From Deltaproteobacteria bacterium (GTDB lineage Bacteria > Desulfobacterota > Desulfuromonadia > Desulfuromonadales > BM103), in contig VAUL01000018.1 in the NCBI GenBank assembly GCA_005774545.1, forward strand, positions 1 through 46,455: a stretch of DNA of 46,455 nucleotides, written 5' to 3'. Below are positions 6,991-21,900 of this stretch, one piece after another. Numbering within the stretch: position 1 is the stretch's first letter; every line of letters starts with the position of its first letter. The notes under the pieces are model-generated. The model was not told the DNA's origin. It ran no database searches and saw only the letters and a program-made list of their open reading frames with translations. A program made the translations under genes and the position numbers.

Positions 6991-9900
6991 TCAGTTGTCG
7001 AGAACCAGGGTGATGGTGTCCTTGAGCGTTGCCGACACCTTGCCGGCCGCATCCTGGAACTGCACCGACACCGTCTTGGTGCCGTTCGCCCCGGTCAGGG
7101 TGAAGCTCCGGGTTGCGGCGTAGTCTTCCCAGGCGCTCCAGGTGGTGCCGTTCTCGCTGAAGCGCATGAAACTGACGCCGTTGATGTCGATCGCGGCCAG
7201 CGACAGCGTCACCGCGGCGCTGGCGGTCGTGGCGTCGCCGCCGTTGATCAGGATGTTCCCCGTCGGCGCCACGCTGTCGAGGATGACGGTGTCGCGGTAG
7301 ACGGTGCCGTATTCGGCCCCGTTGGCGTTCTTGAATTTCACGTAGACGGTCTTCACGCCGTCGCCGGTCGGCAGGGTGAACGACTTGGTGGCGGCGAAGG
7401 CGCTCCACGCCCCCCAGGCGGCGCCGTCGGTGCTGAACGCCATCTGCGTCCAGCTGTCGTCCGGCCGGCCGACCGCCAGCGTCACGCCGGTCGCCGCGAC
7501 ATGGGTCGCACCGAGATTGATCGACAGCATCGCCGGGTCGGTGGTGCCTGCCACCGGAACGAATCCGGCCTTGTAGGTGATGGTGTCGCTGACGTTGGCC
7601 GAGATGTTGCCGGCCCGGTCGCGGAACCGCGCATAGACCGTCTTGCTGCCGTCCGTCCCCGGCAGGGTGAACGGCAGCGTCGGCGCGAAGGCGGTCCAGC
7701 CCGGCGGCCAGCTGCTGGAGCTGCTGCTCAGCTGCACCTCGAACGCGGCGGCGTTGTCGGCGGCCGTCAGCACCTCGACGCCGGTGCTGTCCTGCGCCGT
7801 GAGCGTCACCGTCACGTCCGCGCTGCCGGTGGCGGCGGCGCCGGCGTTGACGGTGATCGCCCCGACCGGGGCCGCGGCATCGAGCACGATGGCGTCGCTG
7901 CCGATGACCGCCTCGTTGCCGGCGGCATCCTTGAACTGCACCTCTGCCTGGCGCAGGCCGCTACCGGTCGGCAGCGTCACCGCCAGCTGGTTGTTGGCCG
8001 GGTAGGCCGCATAGGTCGACCAGGTCGACCAGGCGGTGCCGTTGTGCAGGCGGCTGCGCACCTGGGTGGTCGTGGTTTCGTTGTTGCGGGTCAGCCAGAG
8101 CTTGACCGCCGTCGCTTTCGTATAGGCCTCGCCGTTGCTGATGCTCACCGTTCCGGTCGGCGGGGTGGTGTCGAGGAGGATGTCGTCGGTCACCGCCGCT
8201 GAGACGTTGCCGGCGGCATCCTTGAACTGCACGTAAACGGTCTTGCTGCCGTCGACCGCGGCATCGAGCGGCCAGCTGGCCTTGGCGGTGGCGAACGGCT
8301 CCCAGGCGCTCCAGGCGGCGTTGTCATTGCTGAAGCGCATCTGTGCCGGGCTGCCGGTGCCGGTCAGGGTCAGGGCCGCCGTCGCGGCTCGGGTCGTCGC
8401 CGCGCCGCCGTTGATCTTGACGGTCCCCGACGGTGCGGTGCGGTCGAGGGTGATGCTGTCCTTGACCGCCGCCGAGATCTTGCCGGCCGCATCCTTGAAC
8501 AGCACCGACACGGTCTTGCTGCCGTCCGCCCCGGAGAAGGTGAAGGTTTTCGTCGTGGCGTAGCTTTCCCACGCCGTGCAGGTGGTCCCTTCGCTGACGC
8601 ACATCTGGGCGACGCCGCTCAGGTCGGAGGCCGCCAGGGTCAGGGTCACGGTCGCGCTGCCGGTCACGGCGTCACCGCCGTTGATCAGCACCGCGCCGCT
8701 CGGCGCCACGCTGTCGAGGACGATGCTGTCGCTGTAGACGGTTTCGTGCACCGTCCCCCCATCGTTTTTGAAGCGGACGTAGACGGTCTTGGCGCCGTCG
8801 CCGGTCGACAGGGTGAACGCCTTGCTCGCGGCAAAGGCTCCCCAGGTGCTCCAGGTGGTGCCGTCGGCGCTGAAGGCCATCTGCGTCCAGCTGTCGGCCG
8901 GCCGGGCCACCGTCAGCGTCACGCCGGTGGCCGAGGTGTAGGCGGCGCCGGCGTTGATCGTCAGCATCCCGGTGCTGCTGCTCAGCGGCGTCTGCCCGGC
9001 CTTATAGGCGATGGTGTCGCTGACGTTGGCCGAGATGTTGCCGGCCCGGTCGCGGAACCGCGCATAGACGGTCTTGGTGCCGTCCGCACCGCTCAGGGTG
9101 TAGGGGAGCACCGAGGCGAACGGCGTCCACTCCGCCGGCCAGGCGCTCGAACTGCCGCTCAACTGCACGTCGGTGACCCCCGCGTCGTCCTGTGCCGCCA
9201 GCGTCACCGTCACATCGAGGCTGCCTGTGACGGCGGCGCCGTCGTTGATGGTGATCGCCCCGGCCGGCACCGCGGCGTCGAGGAAGATGGTGTCGTAGTA
9301 GATGTAGCTCTCCTGGCCGCCCGCCGTCCGGAACTGCGCGTAGACGGTCTTGATGCCGCTGCCGGTCGGCAGGGTGATCGACTTGGTCACCTCCGCCGCC
9401 GGGGTCGCCAGGGTCGTCCAGCTGCTCCAGGCCGTGCCGTCGAGGCACAGCCGGTAGGCGCTGAAGGCCGGATGATAGGAGAGGTTGACCGTCGCCGCCG
9501 TCCCCTTGGCGAACTCCGCGCCGGCATTGATCGTCACCAGCCCCAGCGTGTAGAAGATGTTGCGCACCACCTGCGTGCTGTTGCCGGCGGCGTCGGTGGC
9601 GGTCACCAGCACCGGGTAGAGGGCCTCGCCGGGGAAGGTCACCGTCTCGCTGAAGGTGCCGTCGCCGCCGGGCGGGGCGGGATAGCTGTCGGCATCGACC
9701 AGGATCTCCACGGTCACCGCCGACAGGGCATCGCTCACCTTGCCGGCCACCGTCACCGTGTTGGTGCGGACCACGAGATCCTCCGCCGGCTCGGTGACGG
9801 CGAGGCCGGGGGCGAAGGCCCCCTCGTTGAGGATCACGGTGCGCTTGGCGGTGCCGGTGTTGCCGGCCGCATCGGTGGCGCTCACCGTGATCGTGTTGGC

Positions 9901-12900
9901 GCCGTCGCTAAGCGGCACCGCCTGGCTGAAGGCGCTGCCGTTCCGGGTCGGGGAGTAGCTGTTCCCGGCCTCGTCGGTGATGGTCAGGGTCGCGACCGGT
10001 TCGTCGACCGTACCGCTGACCGTGACCGTGCTCTGGACCGTCGCACTGTTGTCCGCCGGGGCGTCGAGGGTGATCCCCGGCGCCGTGCTGTCGAGCACCA
10101 CGGTGCGGGTCCGGGTGGTCCGGTTGCCGGCCTGGTCGCGAGCGGTGACGGTCAGCGAATTGCTGCCGTTGACCAGGTGGACCAGGTCGCTGAAGACACC
10201 GTCCACCACCGCGATCACCTCGCCGTTCACCGTCAGGCTGTCGATGCCGCCGGCATCGCTGACCCGGCCGCTGACGTTCAGGGTGTTGCGGCGGGTGCGG
10301 GCATTGTGCGCCAGAGTCGAGATGATCAGCCCCGGCGGGGTGCGGTCGGCACTGTACGCGTCGGTGCCGTTGACGATCTCGATGGCGTCCGCGATGCCGT
10401 CGCCGTCGTCGTCGGCGTCGCAGGCATCCCCCGCCCCGTCGCCGTCCGTATCCTCCTGGTTCTTGTTGGCCAGGGACACGCAGTTGTCGACATCGTCGCT
10501 GACCGTATCGCCGTCGCTGTCGGCGCTGGTCTGCGTCCCGAGGGTGGTGAAGCTGCTCCGGGCGCTGGTCGCGGTATTCCCGGAGACGTCGGTCGACTCC
10601 ACCTGGTAGCAGTAGGTGGTGCCGGCGCCCAGGCCGGTCAGCGTCAGACTGTGGTCGAGGGCAGTCTCGGCGACCGACCGGGTCAGCTTCAGTTCGCTCT
10701 GGTCGCAGCCGGGCGGATCGCCGGCGGGGGTTCCGTAGCGCACCGTGGTGGAGGCCGGCTCGCCGGTACTCCACTCGATCTTCGCCGTCGAAGCGGTCAG
10801 CGCCGTCGGCACCGGCCCGCTGTTGATCACCGGCGGCGTCTCATCGTCCGAAGCCTCGGTGGTGAACTCCAGGGTGTTGCTCTGGGTCGGGCCGTTGCCG
10901 CTCGGGTCACTCGATTCGACCCGGTACTTGTATTTCTTCCCCGGCGACAGGTTGGTCAGGGTCACCGTGTGCAGCGCGGCATGCGTGGTGTCGCCGGCCT
11001 GCTGCGTCAGCTTGACGGTGCAGCTGTCGCACGGTTCGGGGACTTCGCCGCTGCGCACCAGCGAGTCGCCGGGTTCGTCGGTCTCCCACTGGATCGTCGC
11101 CGTGGTCGAGGATTTGCCGATGACCGTCGGGCCGTTGAGGATCGCCGGCGGCGCCGTCTCCGCCGCGGCCGCGGTGGTCACCCTGGTCTTCGGCACGGTC
11201 GCGCCGGTGTCGGCCACCAGGATCCGCCGCTGGCCGTACTGCGCCAGAGTGGTCTTGCCGCTACTGTTGGTGGCGATGATGCGCAGTTCGTACTGGGTGC
11301 CGGGCTTCAGCCCCTTGAGCGTCACCCGGTGGCGCAGCGTGCGCTCCGGGGTGGAGCGGCGCAGCGGCGGCTGGCCGACCTCGTTGTATTCGAGGACCGT
11401 GTCGGTCGGCTCGTCGGTCTCCCAGGTGACCGTCATCGTGTCCGCCGCCGTGTATTCGACGGTCGGCCCCCTGACCACCACCGGGGCCTTGCTGTTCGGC
11501 GCCGGCGCGGTGGTGAACTCCCAGACCGGGCTGGTGCCGGTATTCCCCAAAACGTCGGTGGAGCTGATGCGGAAGAAGTAGGTCCTGCCGGCCAGCAGCC
11601 CGGTCAGGGTCAGGTTGTGCGGCCGGGTCAGCGCCGGCTGGCTGGCGCTTTCGGTGAGCAGGTCGAGCGTCGCCTGGGACTGCTCGATCGCCGCGCCCGG
11701 CACGTGGCCGGGCGGCGCCAGCCCGTAGCTGACCAGGCTGCCGGCCGGTTCGTCGGTACGCCACTCGATGATCGCCTGCTGATGGTTGACGTGCTTGACC
11801 GGGAATTCGACGATCACCGGCGGCTGTGTATCCGGCGTGGCCGGCGTGGTGAACTGCTCGACGGCGCTGCGGGTCGGGCCGTTGCCGCCGGCATCCGTGG
11901 AGGCCACGGTGAGGTTGTAGAGCGTCGAAGCGGTCAGCCCGGAGAGCCGGACCACGTGATCTCTTACCAACGTTGCATCGGAGACCACGCCGCCGACGGC
12001 GCCGACGACGGTGCTGAACGACACCGCGCTGGTCGCCGGTTCATCGGTGGTCCAGACCACCGTCGCCCCGGTATCGGAGATGTTCAGCACCATCGGCCGG
12101 CCGATGATCTGCGGGGCGGTCGTATCCGGCACGGCCAGCGTGCGGAAGGAGAGCGTACCGCTGACCGTCGGGCCGTTGCCGAGCACGTCCACGGCGTTGA
12201 CGATGAAATAATACTGCGTCGTCGCCGCCAGGCCGGTCAGCGTCACGCGGTGGTTGACGGCGAGGAGGCCGTCGCCCGCCGCCTGTCCCGTGCCGTTCAC
12301 TCCGAAGTTGACGTTGCCGAAGGACGGCTCGTTGGTGCTCCACTCGATGACCGCCTGGTTGTGGCCGATCGCCGACACGACCGGGCCGGCGACGATCACC
12401 GGCGGCCGGGTGTCGGGGAGCGGCCGGGTGGTGAACGCAACCGTCCCGCTGCTGACCGGGCCGTTGCCGGCCGCGTCGGTCACCGCCACCCGCACGTAAT
12501 AGGTGGTGTTCGCGGTCAGGCCGGTGAGCATCCGCGAGTGGCCGCCGGTCAGGGAACCGCCGCCGACCGTGCGGTCGGGGGGATCGTTGAGTCCGTAAAG
12601 GAGAACGCCGGTGGTCGGTTCGTTGGTCTGCCACTCGACCACCGCCGTGGTGTCGGTCACCCCGAGGACGACGGGGCCGAAGAAGATCGCCGGCGGCTGA
12701 CTGTCCACCGGGGCGCAGGCATCGCCGATCCGGTCGAGATTCGCGTCGAGCTGGTCGGGATTCGGCGTGAACGGGCAGTTGTCGATGCCGTCGGGAACCG
12801 TGTCGCCGTCGCTGTCGTTGAAGGCGTCGCAGGCGTTCCCCTCGCCGTCGCCGTCGGAATCGAGCTGATCGGGGTTGGGGGCGTGCGGGCAGTTGTCGGC

Positions 12901-15900
12901 CAGGTCGGGGATCCCGTCGTTGTCGTTGTCCTCGTCGCAGGCGTTGCCGAGGCCGTCGCCGTCGCCGTCAAGCTGGTCGGGGTTGATCACATACGGGCAG
13001 TTGTCGAGATAGTCGGCCACGCCGTCGCAATCGCCCGGGTCAAGGCAGTCGATGGTGAATTCCTGATGAGACTCCACGCAGTTCCAGTGCCAGTCCTCAC
13101 AGAGCCTGACGGTCAGGTGGTAGGTGCCGGGGAGTACCGGCGGCCCGTCGTAGGTAATGGCATTGAGCTGCGCCGGCGGCTCGGTGGAGGACTCCCAGAA
13201 GAAGTTGCCGCCCTGCCCCCAGATGTAGGCCTCGCTGACCCACCCCGGCGGGACCGGCGTGGTGCTCGGCGTCCAGGTGATCTGGCCGGGCATCGCGCCG
13301 ATCATGCCCCCCGGCGCGATATTCGTCGGCACCGGGTTGTCGTAGACCACGGTCGGGCTGGCATGGAGGACCTCCGTGCCGCCGTCGGCATATTCGACTT
13401 CGAAGGTGTACTGGTCGCCCGGCAGCGGGCGGGCCTGCCTCCACGTCCAGTAGGAGAATTCGTCGTCGTCCCAGCCGACGTCGACCCCGCCGGCCGGCAG
13501 GTCGGGTCCGGTGATGTGGACATTCACCACGCGCCTGGTCACGCCGAAGACCGACAGGCTGATGTCGTAGTACTCCTCGAAATCGAAGCCGTGCGTCGTT
13601 TCGACGCTGGCCCTGGCCCCGGGGGCGGAGACGGTGAGGACCTTGCCGGAGACCGCGGCGTTGGTCACGGTAACGGCGACGGGGTCGATCGAGAGATAGT
13701 CGCCGATGCTGAGCCGGTTGTCGCCGTTCATGTCGACCACGGCATAGAGGTAGTAGAATCCCGGCGGCACGTTGGGGATGCTGAATGCCGTCGTGGCGGT
13801 GCTGGCCAGTGCCGGGATGAAATGGGCAAAGCCGTTTTGCGCACCGGGCTTTTCGGCGATCACCAGGCATGGCTTGCCGGTGGCATTGACCAGGGTGCCG
13901 CGGTTGATCGTTCCCGACACCGTGTAGCCCCCCGCGGGGACCGGCAGGGTCGCGGACACCGTCACCGGCGCCGACTGCTGGGCGCCGAGGAGCGAGATGA
14001 CCCGGAAGTGGTAGGTCGTCCCGTTGGTCAGGGCCGGGATCGCCAGCATCCCCTCCTCGTCCCAGACGGCAAAGGCGGCGACCACCTTCGAACCGAGCAG
14101 CGGCGAGAACGCCGGGCTGGCGCTCCATTCGACGCGGAAGCTGTCGGCCTGGCTTACCAGCCCCTGGGCATCCCGCGGGGGATCCCAGAAGAGCATGGCC
14201 CCCTTGTTGAACGGCACCGCCCGCAGGTTCATGGCCGGGGCCGGCAGCGCCGCGACCGGCGCCGACAGCGTCAGGTTGCCGGAACCGTTGAGCGTGCCGT
14301 CGGGATTGACCGTCACGATCTCCGTCCACCCGGAGGCCTCCGAACTGTCGGGGATGCCGTCGGCGTTCCGGTCGACGAAGCCGAACACCCGGTAGCCGTG
14401 CGGACCGTTGCCGCCGACGCCGCGGATCGCGTACGGCCCGGCGGCGGGGATGCTGACGCCCAGCTCGTCGGAACCGCCGTTGACGCCGAAGACCCGCAGG
14501 TAGATACGGCCGCTCTGGCCGCTGTCGTTGCTCACCGTGCCGCTGATGATCCCGGTGCAGGCGGCGCAGTCGAACCCGCCGCAGTCGATGCCGTCCTCGT
14601 AGCCGTCCCGGAGCCCGTCGCTGCAGTGGGCGAGCGGCGGACACGTATCGAATTCATCGAGCGGGCACATGTCGCAGACATTGCCGCTATAGTCGCCGTC
14701 GGCATTAACCTGGTCGGCATTGGCGATCGTCGGGCAGTTGTCGTCAAAGTCGGCGATGCCGTCGCCGTCCATGTCGCCATTTCCGCACGGGGCGCAGTCC
14801 ATGCCGCCGCAGTCGATCCCGGTTTCGTCGTAATCGAGGTAGGCGTTGCTGCAATGCGACATGCACATATTGGTCGCGTCGTTCGGGCAGGGGTCGCAGA
14901 CATCGCCCATGCCGTCGGCGTCGCTGTTGGCCTGGTCGGGGTTGGCGATCGTCGGACAGTTGTCGGAACCGTCGGGGACGGTGTCGAGGTCGGTGTCGGT
15001 CGGCAAAGGCTGCGATCCGCCGCTGCGAACAGGCCAAACGATATCGTTATAAATTTTGCCGTAAGTCGTGAGCTCTCCCGAGTACATGTCGATACGCCAT
15101 GACGCGTTGGGAGAATGTGCGTAGGAGGTACCGGACAGGTAGTATGCAGTGGTTTGAACATTCACAAAACCCTGCGAGTGCAACCACGAAACAACCCCCT
15201 GCCCCCCAAATCCCCAAGCGCTTTCATCCAGGTCGCCCTTGAATGGAAGGCTTGCCAATTCCACAACGCTTGGCAACCGCCAGTCGCTAAAGCCAAGATG
15301 ATTGGTGCTGTTAAGGCATGTGATATAGGCTGCGGCCGCCTGCCAATCCTTCCCACCGCCGCTGCAACTCCCGACGGTTGGTCCCGAAGCGTCCCGCGTC
15401 CAGGTCAGCCCGGTCAGATTGTCGGTAACCGTCTGATTGGCATGAACCGTAAAGCGCGGATTCGACCACGGAGTTCCCGATTGCAGTTCGCCATCCTGAC
15501 CGGTTCCGGCACAAGGGATCAGGGTGCCGGAACTATCATAACAGGCCGTTTGCCCGGTTTTTGGTAGTGAGATAACACCACTTCCCGGCTGCCCACCGCG
15601 TACAGGCCAGGCATAATTTGTTGTTGGACTCGACTTGGTATACGTAGAGACAAAACCATCATCCAGATTGACAACCCAGGCTGCGGCCCCTCGACGACTG
15701 GTGGAAGACCAGTATGAGTTGTAGGACCCTGCGACGCCGACAAAACCGACGGTATTCAACCAAACCGAACTGTCTGCTAATTCTCGGTTAACCAAACTTG
15801 ATAGTTCATAAACATTAGGCAGGCGCCAGTCGGTATAGCCGAGATGGGCATTGTTGTTCAGACAGGAGACATAATTGAGTGCATCCTGCCAAAGCATAGA

Positions 15901-18900
15901 TGTTTCCAACAACCCGGCACAGGAACCTGCCGGTGGCGACGACGCATCCTGCGCCCAGATCAGGCCGGTGAGATTGTCGGTCACCGTACCGTCACCGTTG
16001 TCGGTGAAACGCGGCGAGGGCCACGGCACCCCGGCCCGGATTTCCCCGTCCTGCCCGGTGCCGGCACAGGAAATCGGGCTGCCGTTGGCATCCCAGCAGG
16101 TGGTCTGCCCGGTCTGCGGGACGAAGGCGTTAGTCTGGAACGGATCGAGACCGAGAGCGACCTCGGCGGCATCAGTCATCCCGTCGTTGTCGTCGTCCGG
16201 GTCGCAGACGTCGCCCATCCCATCGCCGTCGAAATTCTCCTGTCCGGGGTTGGCGATCGTCGGACAGTTGTCGGAACCGTCGGGGACGGTGTCGATATCC
16301 ATGTCGCCGCCGACGCACGGGGTGCAGTCCATGCCGCCGCAGTCGATCCCGGTTTCGTCGTAGTCCACGTAGCCGTTGCTGCAATGCGACAGGCACAGGT
16401 TGCTCGAGTCGTTCAGGCAGGGATCACAGGCATCGCCCATGCCGTCGAAATCGACGTCGAGCTGGCCGGGGTTGGCGATCGTCGGGCAGTTGTCGGAACC
16501 GTCGGGTATGCCGTCGAGGTCGGTGTCAGCACTACCGTTGTCGACAAACGTTGCCGTCACCGTATGCGCGACATCCATGGTGAGGTAGCAGTAATAACCC
16601 TGCCCTTCGCAGGCGCCCCCCCAACCGGCGAAGGTCGAGTTGTTGGTCTGCGGCTGCAACGAAATCTGGGTCAGCGGCAAGATGTTCTGCGTGCAACCCG
16701 GGCCTGAGCAGGTCACCTCGACCGGCGAACCGATGTAGACGCTGCCGTTACCGCTGCCGCTGAAGTTGATCGTCAACGGCACCAGAGAGGTATGGCCAGC
16801 CATGGTGAAATCGAACGGCAAACTCCCGCCGGTGGTGTTCTCCACCAGCAGATAGTAGGAGTAGCCCGGCTGCCATGAACAGGCGGTCAACTGCTGCGTC
16901 AGCGTCGTATCGGGATTGCCGTAGGACTGCCAGAGCGGATAACCCGTGTTCGGCACCGTCCCCTGGGCCAGATAAAGACGGATGCCACCATCGTGGGTCG
17001 CGGTGTGGTGCCAGAGAATCGCATCACCCGGGACGTCGATCCGGTAACGGCGGGTTTCTCCGGGAGCCAGCGTCGTGGAAATCGTTCCATTGACAAACGG
17101 CAGCACGGCATCGATCTGAAGCCGCTCGGCACCGATGCTGGAACTCAGGTCGAAGGCCGCATCGGTGCGGGCGTAGACTCCCAGATAATAAGTTGCACCC
17201 GGGCGTACCGCCGGGGTCGGCAGGACATAGGTGCCCGGCGTTTCGAGGTAGACAGGTGTCGGTGAGTACCCAGCCTCATCATTCCATTCTATAAAATCAT
17301 AATCATTCCAATACAATGGATTCCCAGATCCACCGCGGCCTGGCGGGATGGAATCCCTGATGAACACCTGGACATCCCCAACCTGTTGTTGCAGTGTCAA
17401 ATTCCACGCCAACGGTGCACTTTCCACCTGAGTAGTCGAGGATTGCGGGATCGTCACCCGGTAGTAGCGCATGTTGCCGGCCGCCAGCGTCTGCCCCGCA
17501 ACGTTACCGCCATTCTGGGGCAGATCCTGGAAGAGCCCGACACCGTCTACCGGCCCGCCGCCGTCGCGTACGTTGCCGGCCGCCAGTTTGAGGCGGTAGC
17601 GGATATTCGAGTTGACGGCCTTGATCCCCAGCCACCAGTCTCCCGAAGTCAGCTGCAATGGCAGACAGCGATCGATCGGCACCCAGTCGCCGTACATAGT
17701 GCCGTTGGTCGTCTGAGAACGGTCAAAGGCCAAGGGCGGCTGACCGTAGTAGTTATAATTTGGGTCAGTGGGGTGATTCCTATGATAGGGCGATGGAGCG
17801 CCACCGGCACGGATATACAATTCCGGCTTGCCGCTCAACGCTTCGACGATTGTCTTCAGGTGTCCGGCATTCCCGTCGGGGACGACAATCCGGTAGAAGT
17901 GCCAGTTGTCCTGTTCGAGATCGGTTCCCTGGTCACCGGTGTTGGGATTGATGATCGGATTGCCCGCAGGATCGATTCCCGAATCGCCGACATACGGCGC
18001 CGCGAGGCCGGCAGGATAATTGAATGGAACGGAACCGCTGTTCAGGTTGTTTCTGTCCGGCATCTCCCAACTGCGCTGATTTTTTCCGGGAGCGGCGCTG
18101 ATGATGTCGCTTTCGATCGAGTATTCGGTGTTGCCCGTTCCCTTGACTTCGACAAACCAGTTCCCCGCTTCAAGATACGGCGGAGCAACAATTGTGACCG
18201 GCGCCGTTGTCGCCAAAGAAGGAACGCCTTCTCCAGGCACCAACAGGCCTTTGGCGACACGCAGGGACGCCGTGCCGACCGTCGTCGTTACCTTGATTTT
18301 CCAACCCGCAATCGCATGGCCGTTGTAAGATTCGGGCACCGTCACTTGGTAGTACGCCACCTGCTGATCAACCAACGAACCGCTCAGAGGTGAACCATCG
18401 GTCAAGGCCAGAGGGGTCGGCATCTTGGCCGTCACTTCGACATCGTAGCTGGCATCGGCATCAACACCGCTTAAATCTCCTGCAATGACATTCAGCGTGT
18501 AATCCCCAGCCACCGGGTTCGCCACCGTAATCAGTGCAGCATGTTCCCCAATCCACGAATTGTTCCCACCTTCATGCGCCCTGTAGACTGTCCACGATGG
18601 CCAACCAGCTTCGGGGATTCGCCCGGAACCCTCCGAATCCTGACGCAACACCATCCACGGATTCCCCACCCGGTTCTTCAGTCGCACCTCCAGGCTCGTC
18701 AGCCCTGCCGGCACCCGGAAGCGATAGAGCTTCTGCTCCCCGTATTGCGCCGTTTCCCCGAGCCACGTCACCGGACTCCCCACCGCCAGCGGGGTGCCCG
18801 TCTGGTCCGCGATCGGCATCGCCCCTTCGCTGGTCAGCGTGTAATCCACACCGCCCGTGCCAATTATGTTGCCGTTCGGGGTCTGACCTTCGCTGATCAC

Positions 18901-21900
18901 CACCAGGTAGTAGCTCCCCGCAGGGATAGTCGTCTGGTCGTAATCCGGATACCGGTAGTAATATTCATTCCCGGCCTTGGCGTGAATCCGCGCATCGTTT
19001 GTATTCGGCAGCGTATCCTTGCGAATCGCCAAACGCGCTTCCCCCACCGTCGGCGTCAGCTTCACCTTCCAACTCGGCGTCCCCGCCGGGATTGTCACCC
19101 GGTAGAAAGCATTCTCCCGCGCCGGCAGGTTCGTACCGTTGACAACACTCCCCGCCCCGCTGTACGCCAGATCCTGGACCTGGATCGGCCACGGCTGCCC
19201 GCTGCCGATCTCATTACCAATCCCGATCCCCCGGCTCTCCAGCGTGTAACTCGACGGACTGTCGTTGCGACTTAATACACCGACATAATACGTACCGGGC
19301 TCCAGGGGATGCCCCATCCCCATTGTCAAATATCGATCTGTGTTCGCAACGTAGAGGGCATCATCCGGCCGCCCGTCCCAGTTGCTGTCAGCCTGCCACT
19401 GGTAACCTGTCGGCCAAACAACTCCAGGGAAAAAACAACCCCCGGCGCATGACGACCCGAGTCCTCCCGGCAACTGGTCACGCCGCACCACCATCTGAGG
19501 GTTCCCTGCCGATACCTTCAACCGCAAATCCCAACCCAAAAGATTCGCGTCGGCAGGAACCGTCACCCTGAAATACTGCCAGGTTTCCGCCTCCTGGTCG
19601 GCAATTGTGGCGCTCCCCTCCCTGAAGGCAATATCCGTCAACCCCTTGGCCGTCACTTCGACATCGTAGCTGGCATCGGCATCAACACCGCTTAAATCTC
19701 CTGCAATGACATTCAGCGTGTAATCCCCAGCCACCGGGTTCGCCACCGTAATCAGTGCAGCATGTTCCCCAATCCACGAATTGTTCCCACCTTCATGCGC
19801 CCTGTAGACTGTCCACGATGGCCAACCAGCTTCGGGGATTCGCCCGGAACCCTCCGAATCCTGACGCAACACCATCCACGGATTCCCCACCCGGTTCTTC
19901 AGTCGCACCTCCAGGCTCGTCAGCCCTGCCGGCACCCGGAAGCGATAGAGCTTCTGCTCCCCGTATTGCGCCGTTTCCCCGAGCCACGTCACCGGACTCC
20001 CCACCGCCAGCGGGGTGCCCGTCTGGTCCGCGATCGGCATCGCCCCTTCGCTGGTCAGCGTGTAATCCACACCGCCCGTGCCAATTATGTTGCCGTTCGG
20101 GGTCTGACCTTCGCTGATCACCACCAGGTAGTAGCTCCCCGCAGGGATAGTCGTCTGGTCGTAATCCGGATACCGGTAGTAATATTCATTCCCGGCCTTG
20201 GCGTGAATCCGCGCATCGTTTGTATTCGGCAGCGTATCCTTGCGAATCGCCAAACGCGCTTCCCCCACCGTCGGCGTCAGCTTCACCTTCCAACTCGGCG
20301 TCCCCGCCGGGATTGTCACCCGGTAGAAAGCATTCTCCCGCGCCGGCAGGTTCGTACCGTTGACAACACTCCCCGCCCCGCTGTACGCCAGATCCTGGAC
20401 CTGGATCGGCCACGGCTGCCCGCTGCCGATCTCATTACCAATCCCGATCCCCCGGCTCTCCAGCGTGTAACTCGACGGACTGTCGTTGCGACTTAATACA
20501 CCGACATAATACGTACCGGGCTCCAGGGGATGCCCCATCCCCATTGTCAAATATCGATCTGTGTTCGCAACGTAGAGGGCATCATCCGGCCGCCCGTCCC
20601 AGTTGCTGTCAGCCTGCCACTGGTAACCTGTCGGCCAAACAACTCCAGGGAAAAAACAACCCCCGGCGCATGACGACCCGAGTCCTCCCGGCAACTGGTC
20701 ACGCCGCACCACCATCTGAGGGTTCCCTGCCGATACCTTCAACCGCAAATCCCAACCCAAAAGATTCGCGTCGAAGGGGATACTGACCTTGAACCACCGC
20801 CAGGTGTTGGCCGGCTGGTCGGCAACAATCGTCCGGTTGGCGCATTGTGCCGGGTCGCCCTGGCACTGGGCTGAATCATCCCCCAACGCCACCAAAGGTG
20901 CAGGGATCTCGCGGGTGGTCAGCAGGAACGGCCCAAGCGCCTGGTTGGCGGAGTAGACCCCGATGTACCAGATGTCGGCCGGGTGCCCCGGATGCTGGAG
21001 AAAACCAAGATTGCTGGAGGCGTCAACGTGTCCGGCATCCTGGACGTAATCGTTATAGCTGCTGCCGCCGTTGCGGAACTGCCAGCGGGCCGGCACGGCG
21101 TTGCGGCGCAGGGCTATTTCGCTCCCCGGCACATGGTTCGCGAGATCGAGTTGCCAGCCGAGGAAGCCCAACTGGGAGTTGATATCGCTGACCTGGTAAT
21201 AGCGCCAACCCGATTGATTCTCAAACGCAGGGCCATTGGCGAGAGGGAACGTGTTATACGGGTAGATATACCCCGGCGGTACCGGATTCGGGTCGCTGGT
21301 GTTGATGAACGGCACCCCGGTGATGACCGGGTTCTTGCTGGTCAAGGTGAAGGTGTAGGTACCGGTGCCATAGACCGTGACGTACCAAGTGCCATCGGTC
21401 AGGGTGGGCGGGACCTGGGTGAGGCTGTCGACCACTCCCGCCGGGGCTTCGGAAAAAGCATTGTTCATCCAGCGGTTCGGCACATCCCCTTTGCGGACAT
21501 ACAACTGCGGATTTTCCCCTCCCCCTCCCGGAGTCACGCTGACCTGCCAGGCAATCTGCTGCACCGGCACTTCGATCCGATAGGTCTGGTAGCCGTAGCC
21601 GCCGCCGTTCCCCTGGTTGGCCAGGGTAAAGTCAAAATTGACCGCCCCTCCGCCCTGGCTGTAACCGGGCTGGGCATTGGGCACCAGGATCGGCTGTTTC
21701 CTGGACTCCAGGGTAAAGACACTGCCGGGGTTCCCCTTGACCCCGACCACATACAGCGCACTGGTCAGGTAAGGCGGCACCAATAGCATCTGCCTGGCTT
21801 CTGCCTGCTCGGCATTCTCGAGCCAGGGCGACTTGACCGGCGCTTTACCGTTGCTGACATAAAGGTCGAGGTTGGCCAGACTGGTCCACAGCCGCCAGGC

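Noticed and set aside
8746-15102. A 2118-codon open frame on the plus strand opposite the giant gene
   Set aside because: It is rich in Arg, Gly and Asp without domains, and lies exactly antisense to clear FN3/TSP3 coding. High GC content removes stop codons, so it is a shadow frame.
18424-20773. The perfect direct repeats as an insertion sequence or transposon
   Set aside because: The repeats are in-frame coding sequence of the giant protein with no transposase and no inverted ends.
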